The notes beneath the pieces are model-generated. The model had not been told where the DNA came from, made no database searches, and saw only the letters and a list, made by a program, of their open reading frames with translations. Below are positions 23,101-35,009 of a stretch of DNA of 64,000 nt, in pieces (position 1 is the stretch's first letter; each line of letters starts with the position of its first letter). Where the stretch lies: NCBI GenBank assembly GCA_036674765.1, contig JARVKI010000030.1, forward strand, positions 62,001 to 126,000. The letters are read 5' to 3'. The translations under genes and the position numbers were made by a program. The DNA comes from Seiridium cupressi (Eukaryota; Ascomycota; Sordariomycetes; Amphisphaeriales; Sporocadaceae).

Positions 23101-24089
23101 GGTGGATTGCAGTTCGTCACCAATACAAAATTCGAAGTTGGGGTGGAGGTGAAGGATTCAAGTGACGTCCCAGACACCCATATAGCTCGAATGCTGACGA
23201 TCCCTTCATTGTGGTATAATTAATACATTGACTCTACTGACCGGCTTAACTTCTTCCAGGAACGCCACTATCCCCGGTGTGAGACGGCCTTCTCGCATGG
23301 CTGACGTAAAAGGCTATTTGCATGACAGTGGTGTGGATATAGGGCGTGTGGTTGCGAAAATGCTGAGTAAAGCTCATAATTACTTTGAATTTGACAAATA
23401 TTTGAGGCTGGAAATCGACACCCTCCGAAACCTGGGGAGTTATTGGTTCATATTGAATTGATCTCTTTGCTGAGGTGGCCAAGCTAGAAGATGAATAGGT
23501 ACATATTCCAGTCTTGTCACGTAGCATGTCTCCGAGTCCAGTCAGTACTAATTAGCCCCACTGAACTTATGTTCGCACATACCCCACGGCTGATTAACTT
23601 GCTGTTGAGTACATGCATGTACCTACATGCCATGGTGAGCCGGTAAAATCCCAGGAAAAGAATATGCTCAATGAGCTGTAATTAGGCATAAACCTTGTGA
23701 GTTGGAGCGAGTACCTAATTGGGTTGTTGGTGTGGTCGCATTCACGGCTGTTAATCATGTAACCTTAGTTAGTGTGTATGCCACTGCTACGTACTTCACG
23801 TCTTTTTGTGTTGGACATTGTTACCACTTTACGGGCTCATCGTAATGGTTTTCCTTATCGCTCAACCTCTATGTAATCACTGGGAAATGGGGCCCGACTG
23901 ATCGTGGGATGCATCAATTGAAAATGCACGAGACCATTGTCATAGGCGGTCGCATTTGGTAGGCCGTGATCGGAATCGGGGGCCCATTCTTATCAGGGAA
24001 ATGTGCTCGTCCACGCCATTCCAACCAAAAAGCGACTTTCAGTGCACTGGCCTTGCTTGGGGCCTGACAAAACCGCCAAATTCTTCACC
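23101..24089. other. divergent intergenic region
   Basis: Lies between the metallo-beta-lactamase gene (minus) and the amidohydrolase gene (plus), so it should contain both promoters. Short frames only; no clear TATA box close to either start. Confidence 0.5.
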
Positions 24090-25718
24090 ATGAATTCATC
24101 AGGGGTGACCGTGTTCCACAATGGCAAGTTTTTCCAGAGCACTGGCACGGACGGCCGCCGCCACCACTTCGCAGAATGCGTCGTTGCCGATGCTGCGGGG
24201 GAAATCGTTCACGTTGGTCAACTAGGGGATGCCCAAGTCGCCCAGGCTGAAACAGCTGGTGCAACCCGCCACGACATGCAAGGTCGCATAGTCTTACCGG
24301 GATTCTTCGACGGACATATACACCTCCTGACTCTCGGCCAATCACTGAAAAGTGTCCCTTTAGAGCACTGCAAAAATCTGGAAGATATCAGAAAAACCAT
24401 CAAGGAGTATGCGCGGGCTAATCCGAGTGTGCCAAGGATCGTATGCAAAGGATGGATGTTCTCAATGACGCCTGGCAAGGTGACGTCCGCTATGCTGGAT
24501 GATCTGGATCCAAGACCAATCTTCATTGATGAGAAAAGCCTGCACGCCACCTGGTGCAACACAGCTGGGTTGGAAGAGCTCGACATCGCCGACACGCCCG
24601 ACCCGGTGGGAGGTACAATCGAGAGGGATGCGGAGGGCAAGGCAACTGGAGTGCTGTTGGAGTCATGTGTCATGCTAATCATTTGGCCGCATCTTGCCAA
24701 AATCGCATCAATGGATGAGAAGTTGACATTGATCAAGGGTGCTATCGATGCGTTCAATGCAGAAGGATATACAGGTGCCATCGACATGGCCCTCGACGAG
24801 AATGCACTGGAGGCTATACGCAACCTACGACAGAGAGAAGAGTTGCCATTTCGGCTCGCAGCGCATTGGCTGATTGCGCCCAAGAAAGATCCATCTGAAA
24901 CTCTGGCGCAGGTCGATAGAGCCATTGAACTGCAGAAGGAGTTGAATGCAGAGACAAGCCCCGACTTCCGCATCGCCGGCATCAAGATCATATGTGATGG
25001 CATCATCGATGCGTGTACAGCAGCACTGACAGAGCCATATAGCTCCAACGGTGTTGACTGCGGACCACTCTGGACGCTGGAAAAGATCGCCCCGGTCGTC
25101 AAGAAAGCAGATGAGGCTGGACTTCAGTGCGCCCTTCATGCGATTGGCGATTACACCATCCGAATGGCCATTGATGCCCTCGAGCAGAACGCAACAGTCG
25201 GGCGGAGGCATAGGATTGAGCATCTTGAACTAGCGATGCCCCAAGATGCCGCGCGTCTGGGTAAGCTGGGCATCACAGCATCAATCCAGCCAGTGCACTC
25301 TGACCCTGCTATCCTCCGAGCGTGGCCGGAGTTGCTGGGAGAAGACCGATGTGAGCGCGCGTTTGCGTACAAGGACTTCGGCGATGGCGGAGCTGTGCTA
25401 GCACTGGGCTCAGACGCACCAACCGCTCCACACGGACCGTTGCAGAATATCTACACGGCGACGACAAGGCGGTCGGCCCGGGAGCCGGAACTGCAAACCG
25501 CCGTAAACCCTCACTTCGCACTGGAGCTATCTGCTGCGATTGCTGGCGCTACCGCTGGGTCTGCATACAGCTGCTTCGCTGATAACCTGGCTGGCAAATT
25601 GGATATTGGGCTCTCGGCGGACTTCGCGGTGGTAGACATGGAATGGAATGCCGAGACTTTGTTGCAAGCAAAGGTCAAGCAGACCTGGTTTAAGGCCAAG
25701 AAGGTGTTTGAGGCTTAA
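24090..25718 (+). CDS. amidohydrolase family protein (YtcJ-like, amidohydrolase 3)
   Basis: Intronless, 542 aa, from ATG 24090 (context CACCATG). The open frame extends 29 codons further upstream, but that part lacks a typical start region. It has the TIM-barrel metal-dependent hydrolase signatures: PGFFDGHIH (metal His 76 and His 78 in G-H-I-H), CALHAIGDYTIRMAIDALE (later His), RHRIEHLEL (HRIEH) and LGSDAPTAPHGPLQNIY (the metal/catalytic Asp near the C-terminus). Length and order fit YtcJ-like proteins, which hydrolyse amide or related bonds of small molecules; some related enzymes act on formamides. No signal peptide in the 24090 form, so it is cytosolic. A divergent metallo-hydrolase gene (22292-23100) may share its promoter region. 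The substrate cannot be read from sequence. Confidence 0.9.
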   Translation: MNSSGVTVFHNGKFFQSTGTDGRRHHFAECVVADAAGEIVHVGQLGDAQVAQAETAGATRHDMQGRIVLPGFFDGHIHLLTLGQSLKSVPLEHCKNLEDIRKTIKEYARANPSVPRIVCKGWMFSMTPGKVTSAMLDDLDPRPIFIDEKSLHATWCNTAGLEELDIADTPDPVGGTIERDAEGKATGVLLESCVMLIIWPHLAKIASMDEKLTLIKGAIDAFNAEGYTGAIDMALDENALEAIRNLRQREELPFRLAAHWLIAPKKDPSETLAQVDRAIELQKELNAETSPDFRIAGIKIICDGIIDACTAALTEPYSSNGVDCGPLWTLEKIAPVVKKADEAGLQCALHAIGDYTIRMAIDALEQNATVGRRHRIEHLELAMPQDAARLGKLGITASIQPVHSDPAILRAWPELLGEDRCERAFAYKDFGDGGAVLALGSDAPTAPHGPLQNIYTATTRRSAREPELQTAVNPHFALELSAAIAGATAGSAYSCFADNLAGKLDIGLSADFAVVDMEWNAETLLQAKVKQTWFKAKKVFEA

Positions 25719-26011
25719 AGGACCTACATGATACAGTGATGATATGAACTACAGTACAGTTTGGTGTTGGATTGGTGCGTTGGCTGGAACAGTATTTTCG
25801 TATTCCATGCCCTACAAGACTGCGGTTCACGAAGGCTATTTGAGTGCAGATAGAAGTAGAAGTCATCTTATGCGAGTCTCTATGAAATGGTATCATTGCT
25901 CGTCGTTTGTATCAGCCAGTCGCAGGGCTGACAGCAGCACCGGGCGAAGCGGATTGCACCGGCGTTCATGCACGTTCCAGCGAGCTTACGTTGACTGGCT
26001 TGCATGGGGCG
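25719..26011. other. no supported gene
   Basis: Short tail-to-tail spacer after the amidohydrolase; nothing seen. Confidence 0.5.
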
Positions 26012-26467
26012 CTATCTTTCACTGGTAGGGGTATATAAGATGAGGTGGAGATCAGACGACATGCTTTCCCGCAAAAGTGAGAGCATGGTAAAAACTCCCA
26101 TCGATGCCAATTGGGTGTGACAGGTTCCGCAAGCGGAAACAGCAGAATTGAAGGTCTCTTTGTCATCCTGATTTGTAGCCCGGATTGACTCTGGCAGAAG
26201 AGCAGGAGTTTGAGGCTGGTTTCCCATGCATCTTGATGGGGCATAAGCGTTGGCTGCTTTCGTGCCAAGGGGCGCCATAGCATCATACTTGAAGAGTATT
26301 AGACCGCTTGGAAGCTACTATCCGAACGACACGAAATCATCGGCCACAGGCAGGGAGGGAATTTCGTGGTTCTTGCAAGACAGGGAGCTGTAACTAAGCG
26401 ATTTAGGAAGGCCAAGTATTTGAGTGAGGGGCAGCGGCGTCGTTGACTTGTCTTGACTGTTTGCCAT
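26012..26467 (-). CDS. possible two-exon small protein, unknown
   Basis: A reading not apparent from single frames: ATG 26467 opens MANSQDKSTTPLPLTQILG, reaching VADDF at 26333. A 45-bp intron (26332-26288, GTGTCG...TTCAAG, with CTAATAC as possible branch site) then joins in phase to YDAMAPLGTKAANAYAPS and runs to the stop at 26012, giving 136 aa. It contains a CGTCHTQL segment (CxxC followed by His) but no recognised domain. Without the intron the first frame ends at TAG TAG. A weak donor and a very short intron make this tentative. Confidence 0.3.
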
Positions 26468-27204
26468 GGGTGGCGGTGTTGTTTTCTAAGTGCTTGGCCG
26501 TCCGTAAAACATGCACCACTCACCTGGGCAGCTTGGCACTCAGCATCCCTTTTTTGTTCCCCCGACAAACGACTCACGATCAGTTATCCGGACTTGATAC
26601 TCTACTGGTGAGCAATGCTTCACGTATGATACGTGCATACTCACCGGAACCAACGGAGACACGGCAGTAGTGACAGTGCCATGTGTTACACAGCGTCTAG
26701 AAGGTGAATAGGGGATCCATTCGGCGCCGTCTCATCTGGTGACACGTCCACATTCCCCAGCGCTCGCTCGGCGCAAACGACCCATTAGCGGAGCCCGGGC
26801 CAGTGGGGACCCAGTGCACCACTTGGCGACAGTCATGCACCGTCCCCGCGGCGTCACCCACTGATATGGTTCGACAGTTCTGGTCCAGCCAAGCAGCTCT
26901 GACCAATATCAGCGTCAACTCGTCTTCTTGACTTTCCACCCCATGGCGCTTGGCCACATGATCGCACATCTGTCTGCAGCAATGGGGCGGGGTGTGTCTC
27001 TGAGCAAGTCGTTCGTGTCCTGGTGAGAGCACGTGCCCCCCACTGAGGATGAACATAGTATTTGTCTTATTACCTCTCCTGGCTCTCCCGAAACTCAACT
27101 GTGCCGCTTGTTTCCAGATCACCAGTATAGTCCACACGAATAGCACTCTGCATACACATCAGCAACAGCAACACGTCTTGCTGAGCTCTTGAACACTTAC
27201 GTGA
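26468..27204. other. no supported gene
   Basis: Upstream region of the cation ATPase gene and, on the other strand, of the tentative small gene. Open frames lack domains. Confidence 0.5.
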
Positions 27205-30200
27205 ATGGGTGAACCTTCCCCAACCTCCGTCGACTCCGCTCATACGGTCCAGCTTGAGCAACTAGAACGGGTTCTGTTGAAGACCGACTTCCAGAATGGA
27301 CTCGACGACGCCGAAGCCGCTGCTCGCCTGGGGGAGTTTGGGCCTAACAAGATTGAAGGAGCTAAAGGGCTATCCCCGTGGAAGATTCTCATGAGGCAGA
27401 TCAGCAACAGCTTAACACTCGTTCTCGTCGCCGTTATGGCCATCTCCTTTGCCATCAATGATTTCATCGAAGGTGGTATCATTGCCTTCGTCATCGGTCT
27501 CAATATCGTTGTCGGGTAAGTCTCAGTCACTCCTCGAGGAATTTATACTCGCATTCTACAAGTGATCGGCAATACTCCATATTCACTGTTAATGTCCATA
27601 CTATAAACTCCCACTAACGGCCGTCAGATTCTGGCAAGACTTCAAGGCCGAAAAGGCAATACAATCGCTCTTTGCACTTTCAGCGCCTACTTGTAAGGTC
27701 ATTCGCCAAGGACGCACGATAAATATTAAGGCGGAAGAGCTGGTTCAGGGCGATGTCGTAGTCCTCCACGTGGGTGACATCGTCCCGGCCGATCTCCGTC
27801 TTGTCAGTGGCCTTAATTTGACAACTGATGTAAGTGACTATACACCACTACCCCAGTATAATTTGGAATTATTTCTGAAATCTTTTCAGGAAGCGCACTT
27901 GACCGGAGAATCACTCCCCATCAGCAAGCATTTCGATGCAATCCTTACTGAGCCAGATGTCCCTCTGGGTGATCGAATCAACAGTGAGTACACTTCACCA
28001 CAATTCCCTCAGAGGCGTTCAATACAGATCTGGCAGTCAGGTTCCAATGCAGCGGCATTGCCCAGGCTTCGCACGTCCGGTCAATCGCATCTGCCAAGAA
28101 AAGCTAACATGCAGTAGTGCTATACTCCGCTAGCAAGATCACACGCGGCAGAGGAACTGCCGTCGTGGCCGCCACTGGAATGGCCACAGAGGTTGGCAAA
28201 ATTGCAGAAATGCTAAGAGCGAACCCGTTTGCTGGCCAAGAGCTGTCTTATGCAGCTCGGCTTTGGCACAGGTCAAAGGTCACTATGCTGGGTATCCTGG
28301 GTCTGGATGGCACGCCGCTCCAAGTCAAGCTTAGCAAATTCGCCCTGCTCCTCTTCGCACTAGCTGCACTTCTGGTCATCATTGTATTTTCTGTCAGCAC
28401 CTTCCACGTCAGCGACGAGGTTCTCATTTATGGCATATGTGTCGGAGTTGCAGTCATCCCCGAGTCGCTCATCGCCGTACTTACTATCAGCATCGCCGTT
28501 GGGACGAAAGCGATGGCCAGGGGCAACGTGATTGTGCGCAAAATGGCCGCTTTGGAAGCAGTTGGTGGTGTTACCAACATCTGCACCGACAAGACCGGCA
28601 CTCTTACTCAGGGCAAAATGATCACAAAAAAAATATGGTTGCGCGGCGGTTCGATGGCTACGGTTGGAGAATGCACCCATCCCATCGATCCCACCAGCGG
28701 AAAGATTACATGGGGACCCAACTGGGAGCTCTCAGAGTCTAAGACACTTTCAAGGCTACCTCAGGAAGCAGAATCCTTCGTTGAGTGCGTCTCACTCTGC
28801 AATAACTCGGTCATCAGCGACGGTAAGATCGGCGCAACCGAGGATTTGGGAGAGACCTCAACGATATCCACTCTTGGCCCATCGAACTGGACCGCCACCG
28901 GCGAACCTACTGAGATTGCGCTACACGTTTTTGCTATGCGATTCGGCCTCAGCAAATCGACAATAATCCAGTCGAGGTTATCCCATTTGGTCGCTGAGTA
29001 TCCTTTTGACTCTGCTTGCAAGCGCATGTCAGTTGTGTACAAGCATGCGAATTCGGACTCGGCACACATCTACACCAAAGGTGCACTCGAGGCACTTCTT
29101 CCGCTGCTGGATGCGACTGATGAGCTAAATGCTGAACTTACCGCAAAGGCCGAGTCACTGGCATCTGAGGGTTTGCGTGTCTTGTGCATCGCGCACAGAA
29201 TCACTCCTATGAGCACCAAAATCGCCAAGGAACGCGATGCGGCGGAAACCAAATTGATGCCCCTAGGTCTCGCAGGACTCTATGACCCTCCGCGGCAGGA
29301 GACTGCCGGTGCTGTTCACAAGTGCAGAAAAGCAGGGATCACTGTTCACATGCTTACTGGTGATCACATCAAAACCGCCACGGCTATTGCCCACGAAGTC
29401 GGCATTCTCAGTGACGCATTTCCCCCAGCTCAGCTGGAAACTGCGATCATGCAAGCTAGTACATTTGACGCTCTGAGTGACACAGACTTGAACAACCTTG
29501 CGAGTTTGCCTCTGGTTCTGGCACGGTGCAGTCCGGCGACCAAAGTAAGGATGGTCGAAGCCCTGCATCGCCGAGGCGCATTCTGTGTCATGACTGGCGA
29601 TGGTGTCAACGACTCCCCTGCTCTGAAAAAGGCCGACGTTGGTATCGCTATGGGTCTCAACGGTAGCGATGTGGCCAAAGAGGCCGCCGACATGGTCCTG
29701 ACTGATGATAACTTTGCGTCTATCATAACAGCCGTTATGGAAGGGCGCCGATTATTCGACAATATCCAGAAGTTCTTACTACATCTCTTGGTCTCGAACA
29801 TCGCTCAGGTCATCCTTCTCCTAATCGCATTGTCATTCAAGGATAAAGACGGGCATTCCGTCTTCCCGCTATCCCCTCTTGAGATCCTGTGGGCCAATCT
29901 GATCACCTCCTCCGGGCTCGCTATCGGGTTGGGTCTCGAAGAGGCCCAGCCCGATGTCTTGGTGCGCCCACCGCATAGTCTACGCGTTGGCGTGTTCACC
30001 TGGGAGCTCATTATGGACAAGATGGTCTACGGCTTTTTCATGGGCTCTCTCTGTCTAGCTGCTTTCACTTCGACGACATTTGGACCATTTGGCACAGACC
30101 CATCCGTACTAGGGAACGACTGCAACTCTGCACACAATGACTCCTGTGATGTGGTGTTCCGCGCTCGCGCCACTACCTTTGCCACGCTCGTATTTTTACT

Positions 30201-30522
30201 TCTCATCACTGCATGGGAGGTCAAGCATTTCACCCGATCCTTATTCGCCATGAACCCGGAACTTTATTCAGGTCCGTTCGCTGTGTTCAGAACAGTCACG
30301 AGGAACAAAGTTCTGTATTGGGCTGTCATAGGTGGCTTTTTGGCTGCGTTCCCGGTCATTTATGTTCCCTATGTAAATGAAATAGGATTCAAGCATAGTG
30401 CAATTACCTGGGAATGGGGAGTTGTCGTCGCTTGTTTCGTAGCTTATGTTGCCCTGATTGAGGCGTACAAGGCCGTCAAACGAAGGTTTAAGAAACAGCA
30501 TCACGCCGAGCGCACCGTCTGA
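27205..30522 (+). CDS. P-type cation ATPase, ENA (type IID) sodium/potassium exporter
   Basis: Plasma-membrane pump that expels Na+ or K+ (Li+) using ATP, a salt-tolerance function. Exons 27205-27515, 27628-27829, 27890-27983 and 28115-30522; three introns of 60-131 bp; 1004 aa, normal for fungal ENA pumps. Visible in order: N-terminal cation-ATPase segment (GEFGPNKIEG), first membrane pair, actuator motif HLTGES, membrane segments ending PESLIAVLTISIAVGTKAMA (P-E-S-L is typical of ENA), the phosphorylation site CTDKTGTLTQGKM, nucleotide-binding domain with KGALEALL, hinge MLTGDHIKTA and MTGDGVNDSPALKKADVGIAMG, then the C-terminal membrane bundle. The TGES motif lies right after intron 2 and the intron joins reproduce family-conserved stretches (VVG-FWQDFKAEKAIQSL). 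The C-terminus ends in basic residues (KRRFKKQHHAERTV). No lesion seen. Confidence 0.93.
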
Positions 30523-31325
30523 GAGTCACTCAGGACGAGCCACATTTATATACAGAAGGTACGATCGTTACAGCAATGAGATGGGCTATATGGTGATTGG
30601 AGGGTTGTGGTTGAGTCTGCTATCGGCAGGTTTATGCCTAGATATATATGTAGGTATGTTCTGGTCGACAGCATTCACTATAGTCATTCTTTAGACAGCT
30701 TGCCTTACTGTAAATCTAACTAAAGTCGCTCTTTACCATTTCCGTTAACGGCACTTGTGACGTCTTACGTCGATTGTTTTGATTGAACACAGCCCCTCTT
30801 GTTTAATTCTCTGTCTCGACCCGAACTCCAACTCAGCCGCTACTCCCTATCACCTATAGCGGTGTAGCTACTGAAGAATCATGGTTCACTACCGCAGGCA
30901 TTGCGTACAAATCACATTACACGTCAATTGCTGTACGAACGCAGGGAACTGCACGCGATCTCTTTGCTTGTGCACTCTGGAGTAAGATGACGCCATGTGC
31001 CTGCGTATTGCGCGATTAGGAACAACAAGCCCCAGTGACAGAAGTGACAACCCCGCCAAGACCCCACCAAGACTGAGCAGCTTGAGACCAGCATCCGAAT
31101 AGTAAAAGAAAGATCGCAAGCTTGCGACTTTCAGCACTCTATTGTACATGATCACGAAATCCGTTTCTGGAATTACGTAATCCACCACATGGACTGAACG
31201 AGTATTTGTTAATGGTATAAGAGCTCTGTCTATTCGTCTTGAACTGATTCTATACCTTCCATCAATAACTCCTGCCTCATATCTACCCACCTGCCATTCC
31301 TCTGTCTTTCCCCTTGGCTGCTACA
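30523..31325. other. no supported gene
   Basis: 3' UTR of the ATPase and promoter of the DUF1993 gene; the immediate leader before 31326 is pyrimidine-rich. Nothing else seen. Confidence 0.5.
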
Positions 31326-31915
31326 ATGTCTAGCCTCTCCCTGCCCAACCTCACCGTCGAGACCTTCACCAAGGGCCTTGAGACCTACGCACACATCCTC
31401 GCCAAGGCCCAAGAGTACGCCAAGGAGAAGAACATCGACGTGAACACGTTCGTGTCGGCGCGCCTGATCGACGACCAGCTCCCCTTCTCCTTCCAGGTCC
31501 AGAACGCCACCAAGGCCGTACAGGTCAACCTTGGCCGTCTCAGCGGCGTCGAGCCAACGCTCTCCCAAAACAACGAGCAGACTTTCGAGGACCTACAAAA
31601 GCGCATCGCCAAGACGCTGGACGTCGTGAAGGCGTTTGACGCCTCCAAGGCCGAGGGCAGGGATCAAGAGATTCTAGACTTGTGAGTTCTTTCTTACCCT
31701 AGGATGGGAGGTCAGATTCAAGTAGTGCATATGCTAATCAGCCTGATCATAGCCCTTGGGGTGGCCAGACGCATAAGATCACTGTCAAGACTGCGGTGTT
31801 TACTCAGGGACTGCCGAACTTCTTCTTCCACCTCACAACGGGTTACTCAATCCTGAGGTCAAGGGGCGTCCCACTGGGCAAGGCGGATTTCTTGGGCAGC
31901 TTCCTGGCATTGTAG
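31326..31915 (+). CDS. DUF1993 family protein
   Basis: Two exons, 31326-31681 and 31753-31915, with a 71-bp intron (GTGAGT...CATAG); 172 aa, full length for the family. ATG 31326 is in a good context (ACAATG). Characteristic features: an N-terminal MSSLSLPNLTVETFTKGLETY, a middle ARLIDDQLPFSFQVQNATK, and, after the intron, LDFPWGGQTHKITVKTAVFTQGLPNFFFHLTTGYSILRSRGVPLGK with conserved H-x-x-T-x-Y-x-I-L-R. The fold is a DinB/YfiT-like four-helix bundle according to family knowledge; the biochemical role is unknown. No signal peptide; presumably cytosolic. Confidence 0.88.
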
Positions 31916-33025
31916 ATATGAGGACTGGTTCAATAGACTGAGTCAATGCCTGCCGTTATCGATAGGTAGTGAGATCCAAGCCACCCTAAAGACGAGAGAC
32001 AAAACAAGTGTCGCGAACAGATAAAAGGGAAAATCGAAGTCAAATACTGTACAGCCATTATGAGTGAGTGGCCGAGGGTTGAAATTCGAGTGTAAATATG
32101 TTGTCGCTCATCGTCTCAATCAGTTTCGCATCATAAGAGACGAGGTGTGGTTTTCCAAAAAGAACTTCTTAGAGGAGGTTCCCAACCGCAGAACATGCCA
32201 CTGAGCCAGTCGTCACTCTCGAAATATAACCTTAGATGTAGGAAGTACTTAAGGCACGCCGAATCTTCCCCAAAAGCGAAGTCAGGTCCTTGGCCGATTC
32301 CGCTCCACCGCTATTTACCTCACACGCCTAATAGCTATTTGAAAGCAATAGATATAGATTTCCAAGATATAAGGCGACAGAAGTACGGGACCATACCTAT
32401 CCTTTTCAAAACAAAATCGAAGACGAAATTGGTGTGGGCTCCGTGGTCAAATATAGCATACACATATATTCTATATTAACAATTAGTTATAGGATATTTT
32501 ACCCGCCTTGGCGAAGACCAATGAAAATTCAAATTAGAAAATTTTAAAAAGCCGTGGTTGAGCAGAGGAGTAAAATTAAGCTTATTCTAGGAACGCTCGT
32601 CTCACAGAGATCTGCATTCTACATTAATGGCATGCCTACTTCTATACGGCTATATGTAATAGGATAGTAGGCTGCAGCTCCGACAGCGAGTGCTCCTTAT
32701 CTGGCATTTATCCAGCTTCGGCTTGCATGTCAGAGCTGGGATCCAATTTTCGTGCCGCGTTTCTCGTAACTCGGCGCTCTGGTTCACGTAGGGAGGTCAT
32801 TTAGCTCCCCTCTCGGCCGCGACCAACCCCAAGATTCTTTCTTACCCACAATCATTATTGCCGCCTGATGTCAGTTCCGCTAGACAAACGAGAATAAAAT
32901 AAAAGAAGATTAAATAAAAGATTTAGTTTAAGAAAAAAAGAAAAAGAAAACAACCCCACCCTGGGCCGGACTTCGGGCTTCGGCATCGGGGGTTGGTGCA
33001 AGCGACCTCCGACACCGCTCTCTCG
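31916..33025. other. AT-rich degenerate spacer
   Basis: No gene. A purine-rich run with many A's lies at about 32895-32951, next to a GC-rich block (32954-33000) and then the tandem repeats. The abrupt composition change suggests old inserted DNA. Confidence 0.45.
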
Positions 33026-33102
33026 GATTATACTTTTCTTCAGCGTCCCCGAATGTCATGGAATAACCGATTATACTTTCCTTCAGCGTCGGAATGTCAT
33101 GG
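33026..33102. repeat. tandem direct repeat, two copies of about 35 bp
   Basis: GATTATACTTTTCTTCAGCG... (33026-33061) is repeated as GATTATACTTTCCTTCAGCG... (33069-33102); both copies end GAATGTCATGG. They differ by a substitution and two or more lost bases. Not part of a recognisable gene. Confidence 0.75.
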
Positions 33103-33151
33103 GTATGCATTATCTTGTTCTACTAGAACCAATACCACTCCCCAGACCGCC

Positions 33152-33259
33152 CGCAATTTCACCTTGCCAAGAACTGGGACTTGCCAGCGTCGTAATCCGT
33201 CAACCCGCTCGCAATGTCACCTTGCCAATAACTGGGACTTGCCAGCGTAGTAATTCGTC
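33152..33259. repeat. tandem direct repeat, two copies of 50 bp at 58-bp spacing
   Basis: Copies at 33152-33201 and 33210-33259 share CACCTTGCCAAxAACTGGGA and continue CTTGCCAGCGTxGTAATxCGTC, differing at about four positions. Together with the repeat at 33026-33102 and the AT-rich pair at 33457-33532 they make three separate tandem duplications within about 500 bp upstream of the monooxygenase gene. Confidence 0.8.
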
Positions 33260-33456
33260 GATGCGCTTGGACATGGAGTACCGAACTATGATACACAGTG
33301 GATATGTTGTGTCACATTATTGGAGCCGCGATAAAGCGGAAGCGTCTTTGTCACATCGCGGCTTCAATTTCAAAACCTATCACAATGGAAACTGCCATGC
33401 TTACGTCCAGTGTCTTGGTAATAAAGGATTGAACAGATCATTAGTCAAACCCTAGA

Positions 33457-33532
33457 GTATTGGTAATAATATGCAACAGGATTTATATATAATAAAGTAT
33501 TTGTAATAATATATAATACAATTTGTATATAA
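33457..33532. repeat. AT-rich tandem repeat, two copies
   Basis: GTATTGGTAATAATATGCAA (33457 on) and GTATTTGTAATAATATATAA (33497 on) start two similar AT-rich units of about 40 and 36 bp, ending about 95 bp before the start codon of the monooxygenase gene, hence in its promoter or leader. Confidence 0.5.
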
Positions 33533-33627
33533 GTTGCGTATCTTAGTTTCTAGTTCTCAATTAATCCCTCTACCAAGCAAGAAATTCAAAGCTTTATGTC
33601 TAGTTTCACGTTACTACAACCACCAGA

Positions 33628-35009
33628 ATGCAGCCGTCACCACAGTTCCGTCCCCATGTGCTAATCATCGGTGCAGGTATTGGAGGACTCATACTTGCCC
33701 AAGCTCTACGAAAGCAGGGCATTCCATATGAGATATTCGAGCGGGAAAAAAATGAGCACGAAAGACGGCAGGGGTGGTCTCTCTCGTTGCATACGTGAGT
33801 TAGTCCCGAACCTTCCAACATCAACACATACTCATCCGCAGTATAGAATACTAGATGATGCAAAAGCTTCGATCCCAGATGACGTGCCACCTCTGGCGGA
33901 TACAAACAATCTACTCCCTCTGGACCTCGCGCCCGAATTCGTTATATACACCGAACAAGGCGCGAAGATGGGCGTGCGAGATGATGGCAGTGGCAAAATT
34001 ATTCGTGCAAATCGCCATCGTCTAATGAAACTACTCTCTACAAACATCGAAATCCAGTACGGCAAACAGCTTTTCCGAATCGAGGAAAAGGAAGATTTGG
34101 CGGTGGTTCACTTCCAGGATGGTTCATCAGCGAAAGGGGATATCGTGGTCGGTGCTGATGGTTCTCGAAGTGTTGGTAAGGATGAAGGTTCTCGGCCATG
34201 TATGAGTGTTCGCGCTAAAATCACTCGTTGGCAGTCAGACAGCAACTTCTAGGAGGAAAGCAGAACGATCCGTTATCCTTGGAACCGATAGCATTCATAA
34301 GCGCAGAACTTGAACTTGGTGGCGAAGTCATGAGGCAGCAGCTTCAACTCGGTCATTCAATGTACAGAGCTGACTACAGAGACGAGGATGGCAATCGTTT
34401 ATGGTTTTTCTTGTCCGCAAATGGGATGGCACCAGATGGGAAGTCTGGCAAGTTCTATGGCCACTTGATGTGGGAAGATGAAGCAGCCACCAAGGACAAC
34501 TTCTGGGTCCATTCCGCCACAAAAGACCAGTTGCGCGAATGCTTGATACAGAAGACTGCTTCGCTGCCACCGCGTTACAAGGCTGCAATTGACCATGCAA
34601 CGGCAATGAACATGTGGGCACCTCCCCTGCGACACTCCACTCTGGTCATGCGATCGATGCCGGCTGGACGGATCACGCTGCTTGGCGATGCAGCACACGC
34701 AATGACGCCTTGTGAGTACAAACGGCCAGTTTTATAACTTACAGTTAGACTGATGGTGGGTGGACAGTTCGTGGTGAGGGAGGTTGTAATGCCATGCAAG
34801 ATGCGCTCCAGCTTGCAAGGGCGCTTCGTACTATCAACAAACCTGACAAGGAACACATCGCAAGTGTGTTGGGTCCATATCAGGAGAAGATGTTGGAACG
34901 TGGGAGTGAGGCCGCGCGTTTGTCGCAATTCCGGGAGGCTTTTGAGACTGGTTCTAAGAAACTCGGAGAACTCAGCCTTGCGGGGCAAATAGTTGGAATT
35001 TTGGACTAA
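33628..35009 (+). CDS. FAD-dependent monooxygenase (salicylate hydroxylase-like)
   Basis: Flavoprotein aromatic-hydroxylase type enzyme using NAD(P)H and O2. Exons 33628-33794, 33847-34175, 34235-34711 and 34768-35009; 404 aa. ATG 33628 begins MQPSPQFRPHV, followed by the dinucleotide-binding motif VLIIGAGIGGLILAQALRKQ and a glutamate ending the strand (YEIFER). Later come the IIRANRHRLMKLL region (R-x-x-L-x-x-x-L), the VVGADGSRSV motif (DG motif, split by intron 2) and ITLLGDAAHAMTP-FRGEGG (GD motif, split by intron 3). All three joins restore expected motifs; intron 1 uses the TATAG acceptor ending at 33846 because the CAG four bases earlier leads to a stop. The enzyme looks intact. Tandem repeats sit directly upstream. 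Such genes often belong to secondary metabolism, but no synthase gene is in this window. Confidence 0.88.

Noticed and set aside
24218..25102. 294-codon minus-strand open frame
   Set aside because: Exact antisense of the amidohydrolase coding region; serine-rich shadow frame without domains.
33841..33844. Earlier CAG acceptor for intron 1 of the FAD monooxygenase (before TATAG)
   Set aside because: Splicing there puts the following exon out of frame and gives a TAG within a few codons; the TATAG acceptor restores the family sequence.
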